36,361 nt of DNA from CAYGTK01 sp964352775 (GTDB lineage Bacteria; Bacteroidota; Bacteroidia; Chitinophagales; CAIOSU01): NCBI GenBank assembly GCA_964352775.1, contig CAYGTK010000009.1, positions 1 through 36,361 of the forward strand, written 5' to 3'. Shown here piece by piece: positions 14,988 through 23,194 of this stretch. Within the stretch, counting starts at the first letter, position 1. Every line of letters begins with the position of its first letter. The notes beneath the pieces are model-generated. The model made no database searches. It saw only the letters and a list, made by a program, of their open reading frames with translations, and was not told the DNA's origin. The position numbers and the translations under genes are program-made.

Positions 14988-17243
14988 CTACTTTATTTTA
15001 AAGCGCAAGCCTGCGTAGGTCATTCTTCCGAAAACAGGGCCCCAAACCATAGATGCGTCAAAGTTTGGTCCGAAAGGTTGGTCTGCCGAAAGGATAGGAC
15101 TCTGTTGCCTAAAGTTGGTAATATTCTCCATACCGACATAAACTGCCCATTTCTCATCGCCCCAAGTTTTGGTGATCTGTGCAGCCAATAAGAAATAAGA
15201 GGGTGAGCTAGTCTCCAATCTAAAGTCTTGCGGATTAGCTTGGGTATCTGCTATGCGCTTACTTCCTTGCCATTGTAAAGTAGCATCGAATACCCACTGC
15301 CTTTTTGTTTCATAAGCTACATTAACAAACCATCGGTGTTGAGCGGTGAACGGCTTTTGACGTAAACCAGAAATAAAATCTGTTTTCACATCCAACCAAC
15401 GATAAGCAGCTCTCACCTCTAAGTTACGTATGACCTCTTGGTTAACCTCAACTTGAAAGCTGTTGGAGTATGAACGTCCATCCAAATTGTAGAAAACCAC
15501 TTTATTAGGGTCTTCATCAATATCAGTAACAACTTGGTTTTGGAAATCAGTACGATATAAATCAAAAGAAATACTCCCATCTCGATATCGCAAACTGTAT
15601 TTATGAGTGAGGTTAATACCATAATTCCAAGAGACTTCTGGTTGAAAACCAAAAGCCGAATTGTTTCCACCTCCTCTAAAATCAAAAGCTCTAGAAGACG
15701 CAAGATAACCAACATTATCAGCCACAAGATTAGCGGTACGCTGACCTCTACCTGCACTCAATCTCAGTGAAGTATTCTCTGCAAGTAAAAAGCGACTATG
15801 TATCCGTGGTGTTATGAAAACACCAAATATGCTGTTATAATCAGCTCTGACCCCACCAATTATCATCACTCGCTCTTTGTAGTCAAATGTATACTCAAAG
15901 AAAGCCCCAGGCACTTGCTCTACTCGGTTATAGTCAGTTACAACAAAAGTTTCATCATACACATCCGCTTGATAGCTCGCTCCCGTTTTAAACTTATGGA
16001 AAGAGTTACCGATAATGGACTGGTATATAAAATTGGCATAGTATCCCTGCTGCTCAGCATCGTAATTCCGTAATCCGTATCTGCTGTCTTGCACTTGATA
16101 ACTTGCTGAAACTTGCATTCCAAAGCTTTTAAATGGCTTCCCCGCAAATATCTTCCCCATTTTTCCAAAAAACTCTACCCGACTAGTGTGTATATCAATA
16201 CCATAAGCATCTGTAGGGTCTTCTTGATCGTGACTAAAATCTTTTTGCCCAGCATGGGTGTTAAATCTAAGAGCGGAAATACCGAACTGACCTTCCCAAC
16301 CAGCCTTTGCGTTAGTATACCTCCAACGGTTCATCCCTAAAAAATGCATGGTTAACGGGTTATCTAAGAAACCATCATCGTTTCGATCTGCCCGCACATG
16401 GTTTTGCTGGGTGTGGAACAAGGAAGTAGTGGCCCATTTCGAACCTACTTTTTGTGTCCATATCAAATTCCCTTCAACCCGACCTCCTTCATTTCCATAT
16501 AGGTTCAAATATAGTTTTTCACTGTCCTCTGGTCGTTTTTGGATAACATTAATTTCACCCGTCATACTCTCAAAACCCTGTGTTACTGGGCCCACTCCTT
16601 TCGTAATGTTGATGGCGCTTATCCAAGTACCTGGAATAAAGGTCATTCCATAACTAGAGGCAATTCCTCTTACGTAGGGGATGTTCTCGCGAGAGATCTG
16701 AACGTATCTACCTGATAGACCTAACATCTCAATTTGCCTGTTACCAGTAACAGCATCTGAAAAAGAAACATCTATTGATGGATTAGTCTCGAAGCTTTCA
16801 GAAAGGTTACAACAAGCGGCCTTAAACAACTCTTGCTCAGTAATTACCTGTGTATTTATAGGGTTAAGAAGTGATAACTTAATCTTCTCTCTCCTTGCGT
16901 TTACCTCCACCTGACTCATGGTTTCAGGGTATAGTATCACCTTAATACCGTCCTTACCTGTAACAGCAATAGTATCCGCAACAAAACCTACGAAACTTAC
17001 AACCAAAGTAGACACTCCTTCAACACGGTCTATCTCAAATTCTCCATTGATATCTGAGATAGTACCTACATCTGTTCCTAGCCAATAAATGTTAGCCCCA
17101 GGAAGGGTTTCGGGAGAATCATTAATTGCATCATAAACAGTTCCGTGCAAATATCCACCTCCTTCCTGCTGGGCGTAGCTAGTTTGCAACTGACCAACTA
17201 ATAGAAGTGAAAAGACCCAAAGAAAAACATTTCTACCTTCCAT
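14988..17243 (-). CDS. TonB-dependent outer-membrane receptor, probable metal (copper?) receptor
   Basis: The 751-residue protein has a signal peptide (about 1-24), a carboxypeptidase-regulatory-like beta-sandwich (about 30-107), a plug domain (about 115-240) and a 22-strand-type barrel to the C terminus, which ends with an aromatic/hydrophobic strand (YAGLRFKIK). The plug begins with KAACCNLSESFETNPSIDV; the paired Cys144-Cys145 and this sequence style occur in receptors encoded next to HMA proteins in Bacteroidota. With an HMA protein and a Cys-rich HYC_CC_PP-like protein upstream, metal uptake, possibly copper, is the best guess. It overlaps the upstream propeller gene by 11 bases. It should be energised by TonB/ExbBD encoded elsewhere. 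A siderophore-like ligand cannot be excluded. Confidence 0.88.
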   Translation of the reverse strand: MEGRNVFLWVFSLLLVGQLQTSYAQQEGGGYLHGTVYDAINDSPETLPGANIYWLGTDVGTISDINGEFEIDRVEGVSTLVVSFVGFVADTIAVTGKDGIKVILYPETMSQVEVNARREKIKLSLLNPINTQVITEQELFKAACCNLSESFETNPSIDVSFSDAVTGNRQIEMLGLSGRYVQISRENIPYVRGIASSYGMTFIPGTWISAINITKGVGPVTQGFESMTGEINVIQKRPEDSEKLYLNLYGNEGGRVEGNLIWTQKVGSKWATTSLFHTQQNHVRADRNDDGFLDNPLTMHFLGMNRWRYTNAKAGWEGQFGISALRFNTHAGQKDFSHDQEDPTDAYGIDIHTSRVEFFGKMGKIFAGKPFKSFGMQVSASYQVQDSRYGLRNYDAEQQGYYANFIYQSIIGNSFHKFKTGASYQADVYDETFVVTDYNRVEQVPGAFFEYTFDYKERVMIIGGVRADYNSIFGVFITPRIHSRFLLAENTSLRLSAGRGQRTANLVADNVGYLASSRAFDFRGGGNNSAFGFQPEVSWNYGINLTHKYSLRYRDGSISFDLYRTDFQNQVVTDIDEDPNKVVFYNLDGRSYSNSFQVEVNQEVIRNLEVRAAYRWLDVKTDFISGLRQKPFTAQHRWFVNVAYETKRQWVFDATLQWQGSKRIADTQANPQDFRLETSSPSYFLLAAQITKTWGDEKWAVYVGMENITNFRQQSPILSADQPFGPNFDASMVWGPVFGRMTYAGLRFKIK

Positions 17244-18663
17244 ACACTATAATATTATCTGAAGCAAAGCTTCCGTTTGGCCAGATGGCCAACAATGTAT
17301 AAGTACCCGCAATAACACTTTCTGGTATCATCACATTCCCTTGAAGATCAATTTCTAATTCAAATAAACGACCCGATAGGTCGACCAACTGTACATTTAC
17401 TGGGAGGTTATTTGCTTCTAACACTATCTTACCCCCCGCAATTACCGTATTTGGGTAAACCAATATACTGACCTTCTTAAACTCTTCTATAGCCGTTATT
17501 TGTTCAGCGAGTTGAAGATCATCGTGTATCAATGAGTAGTTTCTAACACCGTTCTCTTGAGAAAATCCTGCTGCCAAATAACCTCCTGAAGAGGCTTCAA
17601 TAACTGCATAAATATTATCCATTTCAACACCACCATAGTAGCCATAGCTATTTGGTAGTTCCACACCATTTTGACCTACACCTAACACCATGGCTTGCAT
17701 ACCTCCATTGCCTCCGAATCCAGCTAACAAGATATCCGTATTGCTTCGCACGAGTATATCATAGCTATGCTCACCATTTGCTCTTCCAAAACGTCTATTC
17801 CATAGAACATTTCCGTTCTCATCAACTTTTGTCAAATAATGTGCAAAAACAAAGGAGCTATCTGTAGCAGACATTCCACTTATAAGAAATGCTCCGTCAC
17901 CTGATGCACGTAAATTTTTTGACCCACTATTGTAAGGACTAGCTATAACTGTATTCCATATTAAATTACCAGAGCTGTCGACCTTTAGCACTTGTTGATT
18001 ATATGGACCAGCCAACGTCTCTATATCAGCACCAATTATCAGTTGCGCGCTATCGTTAGTTGCTAAACCCGTACCCAATTCATTAATACTTGAGCGTCCA
18101 AAAGTTTTCACCCAAAGCGTATCACCAATTGAGTTAATACGAGTAGCCAAAACATTATTCGCTTGACCAGCACCTATTTGGCCGCAAATAGCATAAGAAT
18201 CATCAGTAAGTCTTACAACTCGCGCAAAAGCTTCATTACTGTTTAGCGCACCATAGGAATTAGACCAAAGCATTCTCCCAGATGTATCAATAGCAATAGC
18301 ATAAGCCTGGCTGTCGTTTCCATCACTTTGGCTGCCAACTATAACAAAACCGTCCTTTGAGGGTGACAAAGCAAAGTCTTCTGCATACTCATCAGCTGGA
18401 GTTCCAAATTGCTTTTCCCAGATCAGGTCTCCATTACTATCAAGCTTTACAAGTGCGATGTCAATATCGCCGCCATTATTCGTGCCTGCATAGCCAATTA
18501 AGTAAAGGGTCCCATCGGGCGCTTCCCAAACGCCTTTAGCTGTTTGGTCTATTGTGGCGTCTCCTATCGTTCTAACAAAATAATTCTGTGCTAGAGTGTT
18601 AGATACCGTTAGAAGCATAATGGCCGAAGCCAAAATGCTACTGAAACAAGATAATGTACTCAT
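17233..18663 (-). CDS. Propeller-like repeat protein with T9SS-type sorting domain
   Basis: The 476-residue protein has a signal peptide (about 1-25) and about six propeller-like repeats, each with the pattern DG..Y..G....G..D....K.D..G...W...FG. The C-terminal domain starts near ILVYPNT (about 397) and resembles a T9SS type A sorting domain. I chose ATG at 18663 rather than the TTG at 18669: it lies 2 bases after the HMA stop and gives the same signal peptide. A surface-exposed beta-propeller within a metal-uptake operon might bind a ligand or partner protein. It overlaps the TonB receptor start. Repeats of this style are also present in the giant protein at 32501-36361. Confidence 0.78.
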   Translation of the reverse strand: MSTLSCFSSILASAIMLLTVSNTLAQNYFVRTIGDATIDQTAKGVWEAPDGTLYLIGYAGTNNGGDIDIALVKLDSNGDLIWEKQFGTPADEYAEDFALSPSKDGFVIVGSQSDGNDSQAYAIAIDTSGRMLWSNSYGALNSNEAFARVVRLTDDSYAICGQIGAGQANNVLATRINSIGDTLWVKTFGRSSINELGTGLATNDSAQLIIGADIETLAGPYNQQVLKVDSSGNLIWNTVIASPYNSGSKNLRASGDGAFLISGMSATDSSFVFAHYLTKVDENGNVLWNRRFGRANGEHSYDILVRSNTDILLAGFGGNGGMQAMVLGVGQNGVELPNSYGYYGGVEMDNIYAVIEASSGGYLAAGFSQENGVRNYSLIHDDLQLAEQITAIEEFKKVSILVYPNTVIAGGKIVLEANNLPVNVQLVDLSGRLFELEIDLQGNVMIPESVIAGTYTLLAIWPNGSFASDNIIVYGR

Positions 18664-18665
18664 GA

Positions 18666-19019
18666 TCAATGGTCTTCAATGCCATCATCATACATACAGC
18701 AATGTGGGAGCTCGCTATATGCTTCATTATCTGCTGCCATTTCAGAGGTACGATGGCCAGCATCAGATAAAGCTTTGTGAATTTCTTCTAAACTAACTTT
18801 GCTGCTTTTGTAAGCTACTCTTAGCATGTGGGTTTGCTTGTCCCAACTCACCATCTTCACTCCACTAATGTAAGCGGCATTTTCAATACGCTTTTTACAC
18901 ATATTGCATACCCCTTCAACCTCAAATTCGGATTCTGAAATAGTACCTTGTGCATGGCTATTAAGTAGCCCCATGCTGGCTATCATTATTATTATCGAAA
19001 TAAATTGCTTGAGTGTCAT
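18666..19019 (-). CDS. Secreted heavy-metal-associated (HMA) domain protein
   Basis: The 117-residue protein has a signal peptide (about 1-23) and an HMA-like ferredoxin fold (about 30-95). The metal site is GVCNMCKKRIE with Cys38 and Cys41 (CxxC). A second metal-ligand cluster (His106, Cys107, Cys108) lies in the tail, which ends Asp-His. Cytoplasmic HMA proteins are copper chaperones; this one carries an export signal, so it probably acts in the periplasm, handing metal to or from the TonB receptor. The stop codon is 2 bases from the start of the propeller gene. Copper is the best guess by family; zinc or another soft metal is possible. Confidence 0.88.
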   Translation of the reverse strand: MTLKQFISIIIMIASMGLLNSHAQGTISESEFEVEGVCNMCKKRIENAAYISGVKMVSWDKQTHMLRVAYKSSKVSLEEIHKALSDAGHRTSEMAADNEAYSELPHCCMYDDGIEDH

Positions 19020-19057
19020 AATTGATCAATTAAAGTATTAAAAAATAAATACGGATA

Positions 19058-19076
19058 AGCGGAAGGGATTTCCGCT
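19058..19076 (-). promoter_or_regulatory. Hairpin between the HYC_CC_PP-like and HMA genes
   Basis: AGCGGAA (19058-19064) pairs with TTCCGCT (19070-19076) around a 5-base loop. On the minus strand a T-rich stretch (TTATTTTTT) starts within about 12 bases. It could attenuate expression after the first gene. Two copies of AATTGATCAA flank the 62-base gap (19020-19028 area and 19077-19086). Confidence 0.4.
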
Positions 19077-19082
19077 AATTGA

Positions 19083-19463
19083 TCAACCGTAAACTAGTAA
19101 TTGTTGAAAGCGAAGATACCGCCGTTCTAGTAGGGGATTATGAAGGCTCATATCTCTCGCTATAGAAGAGTTTTTACTCTCTGATCGAGAACTTACACGT
19201 TCTGCTAAATACTCAGGTAAGTCAGTCGGTATCAACTCATCCACTTTGGGAAGATGAACAGGCTGATATACTTGCTCACTAAATTTGACCTCAGCTACCT
19301 CATCTTTACAGCAATCGGTCTCAATATCTGCACAACAGCACGATGAACTAGCGGTAAATACACCAACATCTGTTACCCAACCACTACACGAATGTATAGT
19401 AAGAGCCACCCCGCTGGAAACCAGAAGGTGAAAGATGGATAATATGAGCGCTAATTTTTTCAT
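19083..19463 (-). CDS. Small Cys-rich exported protein, HYC_CC_PP-like family
   Basis: The 126-residue protein has a signal peptide (about 1-20) and a series of likely metal ligands: His24 and Cys26 (IHSCSGW), Cys42-44 (SCCCAD) and Cys51-52 (DCCKDE), followed by a Pro/Val-rich region with no obvious fold. This fits the HYC_CC_PP pattern of Bacteroidota, small proteins found beside HMA and TonB receptor genes, although the Tyr of the HYC motif is Ser here. It probably binds a soft metal in the periplasm. It is the first gene of the metal cluster and has a -7-like box immediately upstream, so it may be regulated by metal through an unseen regulator. Confidence 0.75.
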   Translation of the reverse strand: MKKLALILSIFHLLVSSGVALTIHSCSGWVTDVGVFTASSSCCCADIETDCCKDEVAEVKFSEQVYQPVHLPKVDELIPTDLPEYLAERVSSRSESKNSSIARDMSLHNPLLERRYLRFQQLLVYG

Positions 19464-19470
19464 TTCAATA

Positions 19471-19478
19471 CAAATATA
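19471..19478 (-). promoter_or_regulatory. -7 box for the metal cluster
   Basis: The minus strand reads TATATTTG, an exact TAnnTTTG match, ending 7 bases before the ATG of the HYC_CC_PP-like gene. It implies a very short or absent leader. No clear -33 element was found. Confidence 0.5.
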
Positions 19479-19528
19479 CGAACGTCAACTCTATCATAAA
19501 AGTGCCTTATGAACGTAAGTTAATGTAG

Positions 19529-19536
19529 TACATTTG
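19529..19536 (+). promoter_or_regulatory. -7 box for the GT-C-like gene
   Basis: TACATTTG matches TAnnTTTG and ends 7 bases before the ATG at 19544. With the box at 19471-19478 it forms a compact divergent promoter pair in an 80-base gap. Both boxes imply near-leaderless transcripts. Confidence 0.5.
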
Positions 19537-19543
19537 AAAGTAG

Positions 19544-21211
19544 ATGGCAAAAAACTATCATAAAGAGGTTATAAAGTACGGTTATGGTATAGTAACTACC
19601 GTAGTTTGCTTTTTGATATTGCACATCGGTTTTGGCTTTGGTTACGAAGCCCTAGACGACCCTCAATTCAAGTTCATAGCCTCCTATTATGACAGTACCA
19701 AGGTGGATTTCTACAATCTATTCCACATTAATGGAGTACACATATTAAGTGCACTTTACAGTTTCCTTCCTAATATTCCTTGGTTTGACCTCCATCTCTA
19801 TTTCTGGCTAGCTATCTCCATTGTAAATCTCTCCTCATTCATTAAACTAAGGGCTAATCTAAGCACACCAAAGTACTTGGCTTGTATAGCTATTATCTGC
19901 CTTGCAATACTTCCAGACTATATTCTGATCGTTAACACCACCCGTATCGGGATATTGCTTTGTGCTTCTACCCTACTATTGGTGTATGAGCTGATCAACA
20001 GGAGGAAAAGGCTTCCTTTTATCTTTTGGCCGTTCGCATTAATACCCTTAATTGTAGCTACTGACTTCAGGGTAGAATCAATAACCTTGGTAGTATTACT
20101 TGTTTACGTCTTTTTCATTTTAGAACAAGGCACTAAAATCTTCAAAGTACCCTATAAGGGCATTAGTCTGCTTCTACTGATAGCTTTTGTATATGGCTTC
20201 TCATCAACTACGATCCGAGATGCTAGGTCAGGTTTAAAGGCTTATGCGGAAGGAGAACCCTATGTGTTCGCATTGATAGATATGCACTATCTCAAGGCGG
20301 ACCCACTGCTAGAAACTGATAGTGATAAGCTGAAATATCGATCTGTAACGTCCTTCTTCTTACCCGACCGAGAGGTAATATCTGCTGATTATTTAAGCAC
20401 CATTACAACCAACTCCATTTTAGATCTGGACAAATTATCGCTCGCAGACCAATATTTAAGGAAGGTGAAAAAAACCTTGTATTACTTGGCTTTCAATTAC
20501 TGGCTTATCATTCTATTGCTAATAGCCTTACTAATTAAGGTTAAACTGAACAGGGTGCCGATGGTGCTCTCAACGAGTGTTCTGGCGTTAATCATACTCC
20601 TAGCAATAACTTACTTAGTTAAAATGGAATGGCGACTAGCTGCTCCCATAATGACGCTTGGCTTTTTTCTTTCTTTCAGTCTCATCAGTAATGAATGCAG
20701 GTCACTTAGCAAGCCACAATGGATGGTAGTATTTATAGTTCTAGGGTTATTTGGAGCTCAGGGGTTTTTCATCTCGATAGATAGGCTCATTTTTATTGAT
20801 AGCAAACAGGAACGAACTATTGACTGTATTTCATCACTTTCTTCTGAAGCTAAAGGTGGTATAGCCTTTGATGTGAATACTAGTGAGTATTTACTAACTA
20901 GTCCCTTCCAAGCTAACTTGAGCAAAGAGGATGGGGCTTTTTACATGTTCGATTCTCCGTATTTGAGTTTACCAAGCCAAATGGGTTTAAATTCTACGGC
21001 CTACATTGATGCTTATATGGAGCAAGAAGCATTACCAAAATATTGGCTTACCAGTTCAGGTCGCATTGAACTACTTCAGGCGCACCTTCGCGTATTTCAC
21101 AACAAAGAGATGGTATTTGAAGATGACGAAGTTAATTGTAATGCTATATACCCGAGGGGCGACGACCCAAAACTGTATCAACTAGTTGATATCGATAATC
21201 TAGATAATTAG
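19544..21211 (+). CDS. Multipass membrane protein, GT-C glycosyltransferase-like
   Basis: The 555-residue protein has about 11-12 hydrophobic segments. After TM1 comes an exposed loop with ALDDPQF (about 36-42), an acidic pair of the type that binds the lipid-phosphate sugar donor in GT-C enzymes (ArnT, PMT and related families). The last 120 residues form a hydrophilic domain after the final span. I cannot name a family, so the call rests on the DD-loop plus the many spans. It may transfer a sugar from a polyprenyl donor to an envelope glycan, lipid or protein. Its 3' end overlaps that of the convergent SGNH gene by 68 bases. Confidence 0.6.
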   Translation: MAKNYHKEVIKYGYGIVTTVVCFLILHIGFGFGYEALDDPQFKFIASYYDSTKVDFYNLFHINGVHILSALYSFLPNIPWFDLHLYFWLAISIVNLSSFIKLRANLSTPKYLACIAIICLAILPDYILIVNTTRIGILLCASTLLLVYELINRRKRLPFIFWPFALIPLIVATDFRVESITLVVLLVYVFFILEQGTKIFKVPYKGISLLLLIAFVYGFSSTTIRDARSGLKAYAEGEPYVFALIDMHYLKADPLLETDSDKLKYRSVTSFFLPDREVISADYLSTITTNSILDLDKLSLADQYLRKVKKTLYYLAFNYWLIILLLIALLIKVKLNRVPMVLSTSVLALIILLAITYLVKMEWRLAAPIMTLGFFLSFSLISNECRSLSKPQWMVVFIVLGLFGAQGFFISIDRLIFIDSKQERTIDCISSLSSEAKGGIAFDVNTSEYLLTSPFQANLSKEDGAFYMFDSPYLSLPSQMGLNSTAYIDAYMEQEALPKYWLTSSGRIELLQAHLRVFHNKEMVFEDDEVNCNAIYPRGDDPKLYQLVDIDNLDN

Positions 21212-22277
21212 CTAGTGTATCACCAATAAACTGGTGTGCATCGCAGTTTAAGTGGTAGTCAACAACCTCGGGGGGATTCCCCATAGTGAAAGCGTAATTC
21301 TTAAAGTATTCTTCAGAACTAGCACCTTCGGGTAATCCATTCCAAAGTATTGGATCTAGATCGATCAGATTATCTGGTCCGAAAATTTTCATTATGCCGC
21401 TTACGTCATAATTCTTCTCATGACTCATATTAATTGCAATAACAGCAACGCCATTCTCATCAAGCAATTGTTTTATCAAACTAAGAAGGTATCGTTCCGC
21501 TTCGTTTTGATCGTGATGTGGTTTAGGTATGATACCCAATATCATTTTCAATTTAATAATAGTATTAAGCATATCAACTCTGACATACAGGTCCCACCAA
21601 GTATCGCTAACAAAGGAAAGGAACTCGACTACAGATGCTTCCGAGCTTCTCAAATGACCCTCATCTATATTAGGTAGTCTAGCTTCGTAAAGCGGTCGGC
21701 GAATTGCTAGACCACCACTAGGACTATCATAAACATATGGAACAGGCACTGTTCCATTATAGGTAGGTGCATACCAGCTAGTAGCCCTTTCACCAAGCCA
21801 TGGGGAACAAAACAAAACAACGGCCTTTGGCTTGTGGACCTGCAATAATTCCCCCAACAATAAATATATCTGGGGATAACCATATCCACTTACACCAGCA
21901 TTACTAATTGGTTGTTGAAGGATACTACTGGCGATCTGCCCAAAAGATGAATCTGCAGAACAGCCATCAGCAAAAACATGGGAATCTCCTAGTGTTACAA
22001 ACTGAACTTGCTCTGATAACAGTGAACGAACACCTAATCGAAATCCATATTTGTCAATTTGAACTGAATATGGCCCGCCCAAAGGAAAATATTGATACCC
22101 TGTGCTATTCGGTCTTAGTTTATATCCTAGTTGACCATCAATTTCAAAGAGGTTGTGCGACAGCCCATATTTATTCAACTTTAAGAAAGTATAAGACCAA
22201 TGCGCACGATAAAACACAATGGCAATGTATACCAAAGGAAGGGATATTAAAATGATCTTTAAGATTCGTTTAAGCAA
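21144..22277 (-). CDS. Membrane-anchored SGNH/GDSL hydrolase-like protein
   Basis: The 377-residue protein has an N-terminal signal anchor (about 5-22) and an SGNH-type domain. The motifs are KYGFR (76-80), VTLGDSH with nucleophile Ser99, NAGVSGYG for the second block, and a C-terminal Asp346-Ala-His348 pair that completes the triad. Related proteins add or remove acyl groups on glycans at the cell surface. The start codon is TTG; no ATG gives the anchor, so TTG is probably real. The last 68 bases overlap the tail of the convergent GT-C-like gene. The gene is single on its strand, and a divergent methyltransferase gene follows its promoter region. Confidence 0.8.
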   Translation of the reverse strand: MLKRILKIILISLPLVYIAIVFYRAHWSYTFLKLNKYGLSHNLFEIDGQLGYKLRPNSTGYQYFPLGGPYSVQIDKYGFRLGVRSLLSEQVQFVTLGDSHVFADGCSADSSFGQIASSILQQPISNAGVSGYGYPQIYLLLGELLQVHKPKAVVLFCSPWLGERATSWYAPTYNGTVPVPYVYDSPSGGLAIRRPLYEARLPNIDEGHLRSSEASVVEFLSFVSDTWWDLYVRVDMLNTIIKLKMILGIIPKPHHDQNEAERYLLSLIKQLLDENGVAVIAINMSHEKNYDVSGIMKIFGPDNLIDLDPILWNGLPEGASSEEYFKNYAFTMGNPPEVVDYHLNCDAHQFIGDTLANYLDYRYQLVDTVLGRRPSGI

Positions 22278-22405
22278 GATCTGGTTTTAGGTCGTAAAGC
22301 AAATTACAATTTTCCGAGAGATAGAAAGCCTTAAACCTAGCACTTCATTTATTGACAATAAATAAAAAGGTCGTACTTTGCTTTTTAGGTTCATCCCTCA
22401 ACTAT
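22278..22405. promoter_or_regulatory. Divergent promoter region between SGNH and methyltransferase genes
   Basis: The 128-base gap has TAATTTG on the minus strand (22300-22306) and TACTTTG on the plus strand (22374-22380). Each resembles TAnnTTTG but has one base fewer between TA and TTTG. They may be weak -7 boxes. No other feature is visible. Confidence 0.3.
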
Positions 22406-23194
22406 ATGTTCGGCTCGTTAACACCATATCTTAAAGTCTTATTATCCTTTATCTATTTCCTTTTGGGATTTCTTATCCCAAGTAAAGACCGTGAACTTAA
22501 ATACGAGGTTGTAAAACGACTGTATCAACGATACTTTCCAAACGAGGCAAAGGTTCCATCTATCCATCTTGACCAGTTATTCAACTCACAAGCTATTGAA
22601 TTGAGAGAAACGAATAGCACCGATGGAAATGTATCTAACTACGAACTCTATGTTCTTACAAGGCTAATAAGCCATTACAAACCTTTAAAAGTAATGGAGT
22701 TTGGCACCTTCAATGGAAGAACCACGCTGAATCTAGCCTACCATCTACCTGCTAATGGGGAAATTATTACGATAGACCTTCCAGATACAGATAACGACCC
22801 AAAGCTTGATGCTTCTTCCAAAGACTTACGATACATCAGAAATAAAGAAAAGGGAGCGCTATTCAAGAATGACCCCATTTCTGAAAAGATAACCTTCATT
22901 CGAGCTGATACTGCAGAAGTTGACCTGAAAGAGCATTTTGGTACTGTAGACATGGTATTTATCGACGCCGCACACTCAAAAGAGTATGTAAAGAACGATA
23001 CCGACCTTGCTTACAAGCTGGTGAAAAAGGATAAAGCCACTATTATATGGCATGACTACGATGGCATAACTTGGCCAGAAGTAACAGATGAAGTAGATGA
23101 TCACTATTTTAAAAGAACGGATAGTGAGCACTTCTTTCGGATACTGAACACCTCAATTGCTTTGGTACATTTAGATAAGAAGGCTAATGGATAG
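22406..23194 (+). CDS. Class I SAM-dependent methyltransferase (Methyltransf_24-like)
   Basis: From the ATG at 22406 the protein has 262 residues. A short hydrophobic segment (about 8-24) near the N terminus may bind the membrane. The Rossmann fold follows, with motif I VMEFGTFNGRTTLNLA (about 96-111), acidic TIDLPD at the end of strand 2 and MVFIDAAHSKEY at strand 4, typical of the family. The substrate is unknown; in this setting a glycan or sugar nucleotide is likely. A TTG 54 bases upstream would extend the protein by 18 residues, and a near-consensus TACTTTG lies between the two, favouring the ATG. The stop overlaps the next gene by 8 bases. Confidence 0.8.
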   Translation: MFGSLTPYLKVLLSFIYFLLGFLIPSKDRELKYEVVKRLYQRYFPNEAKVPSIHLDQLFNSQAIELRETNSTDGNVSNYELYVLTRLISHYKPLKVMEFGTFNGRTTLNLAYHLPANGEIITIDLPDTDNDPKLDASSKDLRYIRNKEKGALFKNDPISEKITFIRADTAEVDLKEHFGTVDMVFIDAAHSKEYVKNDTDLAYKLVKKDKATIIWHDYDGITWPEVTDEVDDHYFKRTDSEHFFRILNTSIALVHLDKKANG

